DNA of 64,000 bases from Pseudomonas mendocina (GTDB taxonomy: Bacteria; Pseudomonadota; Gammaproteobacteria; Pseudomonadales; Pseudomonadaceae), in contig CP148074.1 of NCBI GenBank assembly GCA_037482215.1, positions 2,418,001 through 2,482,000 of the forward strand, in the 5' to 3' direction. Position 1 is the stretch's first letter, and each line of letters opens with the position of its first letter. The position numbers and the translations under genes were made by a program. The notes under the pieces were generated by a model. That model was not told the DNA's origin. It saw nothing but the letters and a program-made list of their open reading frames with translations, and searched no databases. Shown one piece after another: positions 9,467-18,384 of the stretch.

Positions 9467-9650
9467 TATGAACATCAGGCGCTGAGCGCTAAAGGAGTCA
9501 CCCCTGGGCATGCTGGTAAACATGTGCCCGGCAGCGCCAGGCTGCCAATCAGCCAAAGCCTTCCTATTCCTGGGCGGCGTTTAGGGAATTAACTTCATCA
9601 ATTATGTAAACTCTGCAGCGCTATCGAATCGGCATCCAAGCAGGAGCAGC

Positions 9651-11597
9651 ATGAGCAATCCAAACATTAAATATCGCCCCGACATAGATGGGCTAAGGGC
9701 GCTTGCAGTAACCGCCGTTGTGATTTACCACGCTTTCCCATCACTTCTGCCTGGAGGATTCGTTGGGGTAGATGTGTTTTTTGTGATATCAGGATTTCTA
9801 ATAGGAACAATCCTCTTAAAAAGCATGGATCGAGGCTCATTCAGCTTCTCCGACTTTTATTCGCGCCGGATCCGAAGGATATTTCCAGCACTAATAACTG
9901 TGCTCTTGTTCTGTTTAATAGCTGGGAATTTCGTATTACTTGATGATGAATATCGACATCTAGGAAAGCAAATAGCTGCTGGGTCTGCATTTATTGCAAA
10001 CTTTTCTTTCTGGAGTGAAAGTGGTTATTTCGATACAGCCGCCGAATTAAAGCCACTTCTTCACTTATGGTCACTTGCAATCGAGGAGCAGTTCTATTTG
10101 CTTTGGCCTTTGCTGCTATGGGCAGGGCTTAGACTGCGCGCAAAGCCTTTATTTTTGACTGTATTGATCGCACTAATATCTTTCGCTATCAACTTAATAC
10201 AAATAGAAAGCAGCCCAATTGCTGCGTTTTTCCTGCTACCTAGTCGTGCATGGGAGCTTTTAGCTGGAAGCCTACTCGCGTGGATTGTTTTACAGAGCTG
10301 GTGGGCAACTGAAAAAAGCACATTACGAGCAAATATTGAGAATTTCGCCAGCATATCTGGGTTGATTCTAATCGCATGGTCTATGTTCTTTATTAAGGCG
10401 TCTGATGCATTTCCTGGCTGGTATGCTGTAGCCCCGGTACTTGGATCAGTGCTGCTGATCTCTGCGGGCCCCAAAGCGCCATTGAATAGAATCCTCTTTT
10501 CAAACAAGGCAGCAGTATTAATTGGCCTGATAAGTTTCCCTATCTATCTCTGGCACTGGCCACTACTTTCATTTGCTCGCATTATTGAAGGAGATATTCC
10601 TGCAGCCGAGATTCGTGCTACAGCCGCAGCACTTTCAATACTACTAGCTTGGCTTACATACAAGCTCATCGAAAAGCCATTGCGCAAAGCAGAGAGCAGT
10701 AGACCACTTGTAGCTGTACTTCTATCGACAATAGCTGTCATCGGCTCTATAGGTTTATATATTTTTATTAGTAACAACAACTCACACCAGGATGAATTAA
10801 AATCCGCCCTATCTGAGGCAAAAAGCAATTGCGATAAAGTTTTCCCTAAGTGGTCTAAGATAACGGACAATCCGTGCAGGATGCAAAGAAAGTCAGAAAA
10901 TACAGTTGCATTAATAGGAGACTCACATGCAGGTCACCTATATTTAGGCCTCAGCGAAATGATGAGCAATGACAATGGTGTAGCTGTTTTTCCTGCTAGT
11001 TGTGCAGCTCCATTTATAAACATAGCAACAGCACAAAAAGATACAAGAGCGCGAGAGGTGAGGAAGGATGCTTACAAGCTTATAAATAGCGCCTACGAAT
11101 ACATATTGAACGACTCAAAAATAAAGCTAGTGATACTTGCACACAGCCCAAGATGCTCATATAACGATGCAGCTGACAAAGAAAATCCGAGCGAAGTTAG
11201 CTACATTAAAGCACTTGAGAGTGGAATGCGGCGCACTCTTAAAAAACTAACAGAGTCCGGTAAAACTATCATTATAGTTTTCGATAACCCATATCTACCG
11301 CACGACCCTCAGCTTTGTGAGACAAGGCCATTCAGGCTGACGAATAAGCAAGATAAATGTTCATTCTTGAGATCAGATTTCGAGAAAATGATCCAATTCT
11401 CTGCTTATCGCTCACTCACAGAGAAGGTACTGAAGGACTTCAAAGAAGTAAGAACAGTTGATCTTTCAAGCGCTCTATGCGACCAAATGTCTTGTTTCAT
11501 AGCAAAGGACGGCACCGTTCTCTATAAAGACAGAGGACATCTAAACGATAGTGGCTCAAGATTTGTTGCACCTGCCATCATGAGGGCCGCTCAATAA
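9651..11597 (+). CDS. Membrane O-acetyltransferase with SGNH domain (serotype conversion)
   Basis: A 648-aa acyltransferase-3/SGNH fusion of the OafB type. The N-terminal part (to about residue 375) is a multi-span membrane domain opening with YRPDIDGLRALAV and containing FFVISGFLI and LWSLAIEEQFYLLWP. The C-terminal periplasmic part has the SGNH nucleophile block IGDSHAGHL (about 421-429) and the DRGHLN catalytic Asp/His near 630. Such enzymes O-acetylate O-antigen or other envelope sugars. It is the only plus-strand gene in the late region, has lower GC than its neighbours, and lies between tailspike and lysis genes, a classic site for a lysogenic-conversion gene. It should be expressed independently of the lytic programme. 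The exact sugar target is unknown. Confidence 0.9.
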   Translation: MSNPNIKYRPDIDGLRALAVTAVVIYHAFPSLLPGGFVGVDVFFVISGFLIGTILLKSMDRGSFSFSDFYSRRIRRIFPALITVLLFCLIAGNFVLLDDEYRHLGKQIAAGSAFIANFSFWSESGYFDTAAELKPLLHLWSLAIEEQFYLLWPLLLWAGLRLRAKPLFLTVLIALISFAINLIQIESSPIAAFFLLPSRAWELLAGSLLAWIVLQSWWATEKSTLRANIENFASISGLILIAWSMFFIKASDAFPGWYAVAPVLGSVLLISAGPKAPLNRILFSNKAAVLIGLISFPIYLWHWPLLSFARIIEGDIPAAEIRATAAALSILLAWLTYKLIEKPLRKAESSRPLVAVLLSTIAVIGSIGLYIFISNNNSHQDELKSALSEAKSNCDKVFPKWSKITDNPCRMQRKSENTVALIGDSHAGHLYLGLSEMMSNDNGVAVFPASCAAPFINIATAQKDTRAREVRKDAYKLINSAYEYILNDSKIKLVILAHSPRCSYNDAADKENPSEVSYIKALESGMRRTLKKLTESGKTIIIVFDNPYLPHDPQLCETRPFRLTNKQDKCSFLRSDFEKMIQFSAYRSLTEKVLKDFKEVRTVDLSSALCDQMSCFIAKDGTVLYKDRGHLNDSGSRFVAPAIMRAAQ

Positions 11598-11605
11598 TTC
11601 TGATA

Positions 11606-11632
11606 ATTGCGCCCCTATATCTAGGGGCGCAA
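11606..11632. terminator. Hairpin between convergent acetyltransferase and tailspike genes
   Basis: A near-perfect inverted repeat around GCGCCCCTA...TAGGGGCGC (11-12 bp stem). It lacks a clear T-run on either strand but is well placed to stop transcription from both sides. Confidence 0.6.
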
Positions 11633-11663
11633 TAAATTACGAGAGGTTAGTCAAAATAAAAAA

Positions 11664-14000
11664 TCATCGAGTTACCCTCACTCTTAATACTCCGGCATTC
11701 AGATCAATTGCAGCCCCGCTTCTGTTTCTCAATCTAACTGTTACCACTCCTGAGGAGGAGACGTATGCGTCTAATTCAATGACGCCAACTGATTGGCTAA
11801 AAGCCACTTGGACAAAATCCCCCATCGCGGCGCCTGCAACTGGGATGGTTGTCGTGATTTCTGAGTTTGCTGCAATGCTTGGAGGGTCATAGGCAACTGA
11901 CTCGCAAAGCTCCGTGCCGCCCTCAACGCGCCAAGCGCTTGCAGCCCTAACAATCCTGATAATCTTGCCATCGTATCCGAAGTCACCCCGGTACAGCGCA
12001 TCTCGTCCGCCAATTGAAAATCCACCTGACTTTATGCGTATAGCTCCATCCGCAGTCCCGGACAGCACCATAAGGTTAAAAGTAAACCCTTCCGGCAAAG
12101 AAGGTAGGCTGTTGATCACTACCTCACCAGCGTCAGAGCCTGACGTTGTATATGTCCATCCAAACTTTGGAGTCCAAGTAACCGATCCATTGTTTATATC
12201 TTTTGAGCCTGCATCAGATACAAGGCCTGCGCCTGAACCTATACCTCTTGTTCCTTGAATTCCTTCCGCCCTATATTTTCCGTCCTGTGAGTCTCTTCTT
12301 ATCCTAATCAAGCGATTTCTATAGTTACCATATCCGACAATATCTAAAGAACCATCACCTGGAGCATAGTTCGACTGAGCCGGGATAAGTATTGCCGCGC
12401 TCGCACTATCGCTACGCACTTGCAAAAAGAACTCATTCGCAGTCTGAGAAAGAATCTCTAGATTTACAACATTCGTTCCAGAAACAGAATATATTGCCCC
12501 CTCATATGGAGTTATTGAAACATTCCCACTTACAAGATTAAGTCTTGGCGAAGAATCATGTAAACCTTGATAAGCGAAAGAGGATACACCGGCAATCCTA
12601 GATCTTATGTAGTTTTGATCGAACTCAGGATATTCTGATACTGAAATCACAGTTCCATGCCGATGAAGAGAGGTGGCATTTATAAATCTCTGCCCAGTAA
12701 ACACAGAGAAATTATCAGTATCAACAAAGGCAGTTGCCCCAAGCTCAAAGTGATCAAAATAAATACGATATGAGTTATTTACTTTCGTTATACAAGGGCC
12801 TTCAACGCCATATACTGGTATTTTCCCTTCTAGTGTCCAAGCTCCATCAATAGAACCTGACGAATACAAATAAATATACTTATCATATTCGTTTTTTATT
12901 GCCATATGTAAAGTTGATCCAACAGCTATAATAGCCGGATCAATCTTGTTGCCAGCGTCACCTTGGATAGCAATCTCAATAGGAGCATCAAATTGCATAT
13001 CTTCAAGGCTTGTGCATTTTGAGTAAAATGGACGAAAGAAAGGTACAATCAATCCATTTACATCAGCTGCATCTGCTGCATATCTAAGAGATATTAGAAT
13101 GTAAAGATCATCGTCGTGCTCAAACCATTCTGGAGCCCAAATTCTATTGCAAGGTACGCTTCCGCCAGGAGCGCTGGTTGTATTACTGCAAACTGGAGAA
13201 GACCCTAGATTTGCATAATGGATAGACCATGATACAAGGTCCTTGCTTTTCCAAACAGCAAAGTCATGACTTCCTGCCTGATAATTTGTCACAGCTATAT
13301 AAAATGTCCCGTCCTTGTAATATATCGACGGGTCTCTTCCTGAAAATGAATCACCATTTGTTGTCATCGGCGAAACAATTCTTGAAAAATTAGCACCATC
13401 TAGTGACGCATATAGACTTATTGATGTGTCTGTGTTGTTTCTAAAAAACGATGATAGGTAAAGATTGCCTGCTGAAACTGCATACGACCCACTAAGATCA
13501 TTTGCCATTTCTTGAACCGTTCCATATGTTCCGCTTGGCTTCCTTATAGAAACAAGAGAAGCACCTTCGCCATCTAAGCTTGAAGCAAGATCCTGCCTTA
13601 GAGTATCGTCAGCGCTGAAAGCTACGAACTTTGACTGCTCGGCGGCCCAGTTTCCAGATGTCACATACGGAAGCTCTGTGCTGACAGCGACACGATATGC
13701 TACGCCATCTTTGATCATGTACTGATTGCGAAGCGTGAATTCAAGGCCCGGCTCGTAGTCACCTATAAAGACATAGCCTGACGCGCTGAGAAACTGTAAA
13801 AACTCCTCTCTAAGCGCAATCTGCTGAGATGCGAAATCGCTCTCCATCCCCTTGAATGTCTTGCGGGCCTTGCCGAGTCGATCAACCCACGAATTTTCTT
13901 CGCTATTCAATGCAAGGTCAGCGTTTGCGACGTTGTCGTGAAAGTCGCGTGGGTCTACTGAGCCATCTGTGCCTATTGGGTTTCGAGTGTTGTAGCGCAT
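11664..14000 (-). CDS. Tailspike/tail fibre with GH43-like beta-propeller
   Basis: A 778-aa receptor-binding protein. Residues 1-140 resemble phage tail-attachment N-termini (coiled region, then YVFIGDYEPGLEFTLRNQYM). From about 210 to 460 there is a five-bladed-propeller glycosidase pattern with spaced acidic sites: GRDPSIYYKDGTFYIAVTNY (about 220), NKIDPAII (about 352) and YGVEGPCITKVNNSYRIYFD (about 400), matching the GH43-type Asp/Asp/Glu arrangement. The C-terminal third is beta-rich and probably trimeric. It likely binds and trims surface polysaccharide. The neighbouring O-acetyltransferase gene may alter the same sugar. Enzyme activity is inferred. Confidence 0.75.
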   Translation of the reverse strand: MRYNTRNPIGTDGSVDPRDFHDNVANADLALNSEENSWVDRLGKARKTFKGMESDFASQQIALREEFLQFLSASGYVFIGDYEPGLEFTLRNQYMIKDGVAYRVAVSTELPYVTSGNWAAEQSKFVAFSADDTLRQDLASSLDGEGASLVSIRKPSGTYGTVQEMANDLSGSYAVSAGNLYLSSFFRNNTDTSISLYASLDGANFSRIVSPMTTNGDSFSGRDPSIYYKDGTFYIAVTNYQAGSHDFAVWKSKDLVSWSIHYANLGSSPVCSNTTSAPGGSVPCNRIWAPEWFEHDDDLYILISLRYAADAADVNGLIVPFFRPFYSKCTSLEDMQFDAPIEIAIQGDAGNKIDPAIIAVGSTLHMAIKNEYDKYIYLYSSGSIDGAWTLEGKIPVYGVEGPCITKVNNSYRIYFDHFELGATAFVDTDNFSVFTGQRFINATSLHRHGTVISVSEYPEFDQNYIRSRIAGVSSFAYQGLHDSSPRLNLVSGNVSITPYEGAIYSVSGTNVVNLEILSQTANEFFLQVRSDSASAAILIPAQSNYAPGDGSLDIVGYGNYRNRLIRIRRDSQDGKYRAEGIQGTRGIGSGAGLVSDAGSKDINNGSVTWTPKFGWTYTTSGSDAGEVVINSLPSLPEGFTFNLMVLSGTADGAIRIKSGGFSIGGRDALYRGDFGYDGKIIRIVRAASAWRVEGGTELCESVAYDPPSIAANSEITTTIPVAGAAMGDFVQVAFSQSVGVIELDAYVSSSGVVTVRLRNRSGAAIDLNAGVLRVRVTR

Positions 14001-14104
14001 GACTTCTCCTTATCCCGTAATTCTGGGGCGGACTATTTCGCCAGAGCGCAGTCAACCCTCCCGACGGGCGGGTGACTTCGGCGTATTTATTTAGGGTGTG
14101 TTAG

Positions 14105-14569
14105 TTAGTGCTTGGGCCAGATTCGATTCATGATCACGTCAAGCATGCTGCGGCCATTAAGCTCCCAGTACATCGGCATGAGCCACCAGTCGCCAGCTAT
14201 CAGTGGTCGCTTGTCGATCACGATTTCTGCTGAGATTTTCTGCATTCTTGGGCCTGACGGGTTAGGCCCCGAGTACATGCCGGTGAACTGGCAGCGGTAA
14301 TCAGCAAGCACGCCGCTGTATTTGAGCGGTATCTGGAACCAGTCAGCCCCGTCAGCTATCGCCCCCGCAAACCACGCCTCAAATATCTGCGCCTCTTCAT
14401 TGCTGAAAAGCCACTCTATTGAAACCGTGGTTATTGGGGATGAAGTCCATCGCCGGTTGCGCGGCAAGCCCTTGAGCCGGTCGGTGCGAATTATCGTGTT
14501 TTCATGCTGATAGCTTCGCGATCCAACCAGCCCTAGAGGCAGTGTTTCCGGGTACTTAGGCAGGGGCAT
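14105..14569 (-). CDS. Tail-tip module protein, function unknown
   Basis: A 154-aa protein (MPLPKYPETLPLGLVGSRSY onward) with no membrane segment. I prefer the ATG at 14569 (GGATGA five nt upstream); an in-frame ATG at 14578 is also possible. Either start overlaps the end of the J-like gene. Position between J and the tailspike suggests a baseplate or tip component. Contains aromatic-rich stretches (EAQIFEAWFAGAIADGADWF). I do not recognise a named domain. Confidence 0.75.
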   Translation of the reverse strand: MPLPKYPETLPLGLVGSRSYQHENTIIRTDRLKGLPRNRRWTSSPITTVSIEWLFSNEEAQIFEAWFAGAIADGADWFQIPLKYSGVLADYRCQFTGMYSGPNPSGPRMQKISAEIVIDKRPLIAGDWWLMPMYWELNGRSMLDVIMNRIWPKH

Positions 14570-17558
14570 TGTTATCATCCACGTAGAGTTCATCGGTGTA
14601 CTCGACGGCGACGATCTGGCACTTACCATCAGAGTTTGCCGTTATCTCACTGACCATTGCCGGGTATTCGATCCTTTCGGCATCGCCGAACAAGAGCGTT
14701 GCGGGCTCTATCTCAAGCGATGTTATGGGCACAAAGTCCAAGTCCGGAATGCGGATCACCGTGTCAGTGACTTTGATTGGCGTATAGAGCGGAGTTGCTG
14801 AGCCATCATGTCGCCGCACTCGCACGCGAGGGTTTGCAATTCCGCTCCAGTCAAGTGGCTCGCTTAATTCAAGCATGTCGCCATCCACAGACCAGATAAG
14901 CGCCGACTGGCTCTCGCCTACCGCGTCTTCTGAAAGGGCGATTCGGTCAATAAACTCGCAATTCAGAGCATCAAGTTCTGTCTCGGCCGTATAACTCCAG
15001 CGCTGCAGTCGATGCTTGCGAAGTTGGCGCATGCCGATTCTCCAGGCTCTTGTTCGACCTGTAACGCCATCCAGTTTGATTTTCTCAACCTTGAGAGCGG
15101 CAACCTGTCCAGGCATCCGGCACTCAACATTGTCAATCGACCACGTTTCTTCATTCAAAAACTCAACGTCAACGCCATCGTAGTCGTCGGGGCTGATTGC
15201 TGATAACTGGCTTTCAAGTTCCTTCGTGAACTGAATTGGCGAGAAGACTTGAGTCGGCATGCTCTGCACGCCCTCTCGTTTTGCCGAGATTTTTGCGTCG
15301 CTGATTGTCAGATGAGACATTCCGGCAGCAAACATGCCCTGCAAAACGTCGCGCGCTGCAGACTGCACTGAGTGTTGGTGGTCGTAAGTTTCAGAACGTG
15401 GCCCCCAGAACGCCTGGGCAATAGCACCAATTGCGCTCTTGTCGATATCTGCAACAGTCAGACCGAGATCGTGCGCAACGTAGTAAACAGCATCCTCGAT
15501 TGCGCGAGTAGGCGCATCATTTAGTACGCGAATACACTCTACGCTAACCTTATTTTCTGACTGCTGGCTCAGGCGGTCTCCGCCGCGCACAGCCATTGTC
15601 ATAACAGTCACGTCGTCATACTTGGACGGAGCAGGAAGGCGTGAACGCAAGCCGTACCAGTTGATCGCGTCACGGTGCATGTTCCACTGCTGGACCGCAG
15701 TAAGTCGCCGCATCCTGACCTGCGGACGCATTGCGTACGGAAGTTCAGTTCTCATCGTGAATCCGATCTGGTCGGCAGTCCTTCCCGTGTGCGTCCACGG
15801 CACATCAGTCCAGGCGCCTCCGACAGATGCATCACGATACTGCATAAGGACATCGAGGCGATAATCGTAAAAACGCCCCTTTTTGTCAGTTGCTCCAATC
15901 CCTTGCGGCAAAAACAGATCCCACTCAATGACATCTGTTTTTTCGTTTTGCGGGCACGCCATGAACGGACCAACCCAGCTTATATTGGCAGCTCCTGCGC
16001 CGTCCGTGCTGATAACTTCGTCAGTCAAATAGCGGTTTGCCCAGCCTGTCCAGCCTGCATCTACTGATCCGGTATCTGTCAGCCTGTTAACCGTGATGCT
16101 TGTAGGTGTTATAGCTGTGATCTGGTGCTGAAACCCTCTATATCCGAAAGCAATGCGCCTCCCTCCTTCTGTCATCCCGGTGGCTGGCGCGCCGCTCTCA
16201 AAGTTAAGCTCAATGTATGCATCTTGGCCGGGCGATCCTCCGCTTGAGGCGGTACCAACGGTGAATGTTGGCGAGGCCCCGAATGCAGAGACTGGAAGCC
16301 CGCTTGATGTGATAGCCCCGCCTTTATATGGACTGGATGGCTCAACAATTCGAATGCGGCCGGAGCTATCCTGCGCAACAAGACCAGAACCAGACAGCTG
16401 GTCAGTTATCGACGAAATTATCCCGCTCATATTGACGTAATTCGACGTCAACTGAATTGTCTTCGTTACCCCCCTAAAGGTTACCGTGAATACAGCGGGG
16501 CTTGATGTGAAGTTGTAAGTGGTCGGCGATGCGCTACCGAGGACAGCAGAAGGTGAGCCTCCGGTGCCTGGGGTTGGTGCAACGGCTGGAGAGTATGCAC
16601 TGATTACATAATTACCATCTTCATCACCTGCAAGAGATACCCTCATACCTACAAATGGCGCAAGATCTGAAAATACGCCAGAAAATCTACTACGCCCTCC
16701 AGCTCCTGTAGATACCACTACAGGCTGAGGCAGCGCCACTGAGAGAACCAGGCCGACATTCCACGACCCAGGGAATTCATCTTGGCCATCAACTGTTGAC
16801 AACGTCTTTCCTGACACCATAACAGTTGAAATATTGGCATTTGAATCAGTGCTATTTGTACTAGCTAGGTCAAGTCCTATTCCTGTTGTTGTGCCACCAA
16901 CTTCAGTGACAACATGCCAAAACTCTGCAAGAGGGTCGCCTGCAACGCTATCGCCTGGTTCATGTATCTGATAGACAACATCATCACCGAATACAGATAT
17001 AGGTGTTTCGCAGATCTTCACGCCGTTTGGAAGGAGTTGATACTTCCCGACTCCGATGCACACGCAGAAGCAGTTGAACTGCTCTCGGCGATTAACGAAG
17101 CGCTTGAACGGAGGCATGATGTAGTCTGGATAAATTCGCTGGTACCCAAAAGATTCACGAATTACTTGGTTGGCCCTTGGCTGATTTGCCTTTGCTGTGG
17201 CCATGTCCAGATCATCACCCTGGCTCTGGGTAGCGCTTGATCCTGACTTTGGCATGTTCATGTACATGTAGATGGACATGACAACGGAAATGGCTACGGC
17301 TGCCCAGTAGATGATGGTGCCAATTCCTACCCCGGCATACATGTTGGGGTATATACGCACATCGTCTTCAGGCTGAACGGTGATGCTGAAGTCAGCAATC
17401 GTGACGCCGTTCACGTCAATATTCACCGGCTGCGTTTCGCGCTCGGATATCTCTTGCCCAACAACGCTTGTCAACCATTCATCAAGGCGCACAGGCCCGC
17501 CTATCTCGTGCCGCTCAATCGGCTCGCCTTCCATCCGGCTCGGGTAAACGCTGATCAC
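14556..17558 (-). CDS. Tail tip/central fibre protein (lambda J-like)
   Basis: A 1000-aa protein. The first about 75 residues look like a ubiquitin-like/MoaD-type fold, followed by a hydrophobic stretch (about 76-103, VGIGTIIYWAAVAISVVMSI), similar to lambda gpI, so this may be an I-J fusion. The remainder is beta-rich with segments typical of tail-tip attachment proteins (PPFKRFVNRREQFNCF, DVIEWDLFLPQGIG). It probably forms the distal tail hub and holds the tailspike. It overlaps the NlpC/P60 gene by 4 nt and the small downstream protein by 14 nt. Confidence 0.85.
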   Translation of the reverse strand: MISVYPSRMEGEPIERHEIGGPVRLDEWLTSVVGQEISERETQPVNIDVNGVTIADFSITVQPEDDVRIYPNMYAGVGIGTIIYWAAVAISVVMSIYMYMNMPKSGSSATQSQGDDLDMATAKANQPRANQVIRESFGYQRIYPDYIMPPFKRFVNRREQFNCFCVCIGVGKYQLLPNGVKICETPISVFGDDVVYQIHEPGDSVAGDPLAEFWHVVTEVGGTTTGIGLDLASTNSTDSNANISTVMVSGKTLSTVDGQDEFPGSWNVGLVLSVALPQPVVVSTGAGGRSRFSGVFSDLAPFVGMRVSLAGDEDGNYVISAYSPAVAPTPGTGGSPSAVLGSASPTTYNFTSSPAVFTVTFRGVTKTIQLTSNYVNMSGIISSITDQLSGSGLVAQDSSGRIRIVEPSSPYKGGAITSSGLPVSAFGASPTFTVGTASSGGSPGQDAYIELNFESGAPATGMTEGGRRIAFGYRGFQHQITAITPTSITVNRLTDTGSVDAGWTGWANRYLTDEVISTDGAGAANISWVGPFMACPQNEKTDVIEWDLFLPQGIGATDKKGRFYDYRLDVLMQYRDASVGGAWTDVPWTHTGRTADQIGFTMRTELPYAMRPQVRMRRLTAVQQWNMHRDAINWYGLRSRLPAPSKYDDVTVMTMAVRGGDRLSQQSENKVSVECIRVLNDAPTRAIEDAVYYVAHDLGLTVADIDKSAIGAIAQAFWGPRSETYDHQHSVQSAARDVLQGMFAAGMSHLTISDAKISAKREGVQSMPTQVFSPIQFTKELESQLSAISPDDYDGVDVEFLNEETWSIDNVECRMPGQVAALKVEKIKLDGVTGRTRAWRIGMRQLRKHRLQRWSYTAETELDALNCEFIDRIALSEDAVGESQSALIWSVDGDMLELSEPLDWSGIANPRVRVRRHDGSATPLYTPIKVTDTVIRIPDLDFVPITSLEIEPATLLFGDAERIEYPAMVSEITANSDGKCQIVAVEYTDELYVDDNNAPA

Positions 17559-17923
17559 AGGTAATACTCCACACGCGTGTATTTGCGTTCAAAAGCGCCA
17601 ATTGATGAGTGGGTAGTGTTCTTGCCCGGGTTTATTTCGAGCACGCGAAGCTGCTGATCAGCTTCGATCACGACAGCGATGTGTTGAACGATCCCAAGGC
17701 GCCAGCAAAGGACTATTGCCCCTGGTTGAGGTTTGCACGGCTTGCAATCGGGAATGTGCTTAACGGCGGCCGCGTGCATTGCTGAGCCCTTTCGAACAGC
17801 GCCGTAGTCTGGGAGTGCAGGCATTCCCAGCTTTTCGCGTACAGCCAGCACAAGCCCGTAACAATCGAATCTTGGGTATTTACGTCCGCCCTCGACGTAC
17901 TGGCAATGCATGAACTCATTCAT
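17555..17923 (-). CDS. NlpC/P60 cysteine peptidase of the tail tip (lambda K-like)
   Basis: A 122-aa protein with catalytic Cys21 in FDCYGLVLAVRE and His81 in GIVQHIAVVIE, the NlpC/P60 pattern. Tail-tip proteins of this family cleave peptide bonds in peptidoglycan during DNA entry. I use the ATG at 17923, which overlaps the stop of the preceding gene (ATGA), rather than a longer in-frame start. Position upstream of J fits gpK. Confidence 0.85.
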   Translation of the reverse strand: MNEFMHCQYVEGGRKYPRFDCYGLVLAVREKLGMPALPDYGAVRKGSAMHAAAVKHIPDCKPCKPQPGAIVLCWRLGIVQHIAVVIEADQQLRVLEINPGKNTTHSSIGAFERKYTRVEYYL

Positions 17924-18384
17924 AGGTAAGTCAGTCCTCTGAATTTGTTCAGCGTGTAAAGTCGGCGCGGCCATGCCGTGTTGAGCAAATCGAAGTAGCC
18001 CGCAGTGATCTGTAGCTTGCCGTTCGTAATCGTTGCGCTCTTCATTGCAAACTGAAGCGGCCTTTGGGCGTCAGTCGACGGGTTATCGCTTGTGAACTGC
18101 CGAAAAGTCACCACAACTTGCCGTTTAGCCCTTTGCGCATCACGCAATAGCTTTCCGGGTATGCCTGACGTGTTGTCGATAGCAACAACCAAGTTCTGGG
18201 TGCCTGTGGCGCTGCGTTTGGGTATGGCGATATCAATACCAGCCCCCTCGAACTCCACGCCGCCAAGGATCATGTTTTCAAAGCCCTTCACCAGCCGGTA
18301 AGTCTGCACGCCGTCCGAGATCGTCACGGTGTCGTAGATGATCTCGTTACCACCTGATGCGTAGAGCCTGCGGAGAATACTCAT
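17920..18384 (-). CDS. DUF1833-type minor tail protein
   Basis: A 154-aa protein (MSILRRLYASGGNEIIYDTV...) matching my memory of the DUF1833 family found between tape measure and NlpC/P60 genes in many siphophages, at the place of lambda L/M. Probably part of the tail tip assembly around the tape measure C-terminus. Overlaps both neighbours by 4 nt, so the three are translationally coupled. Confidence 0.75.
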   Translation of the reverse strand: MSILRRLYASGGNEIIYDTVTISDGVQTYRLVKGFENMILGGVEFEGAGIDIAIPKRSATGTQNLVVAIDNTSGIPGKLLRDAQRAKRQVVVTFRQFTSDNPSTDAQRPLQFAMKSATITNGKLQITAGYFDLLNTAWPRRLYTLNKFRGLTYL

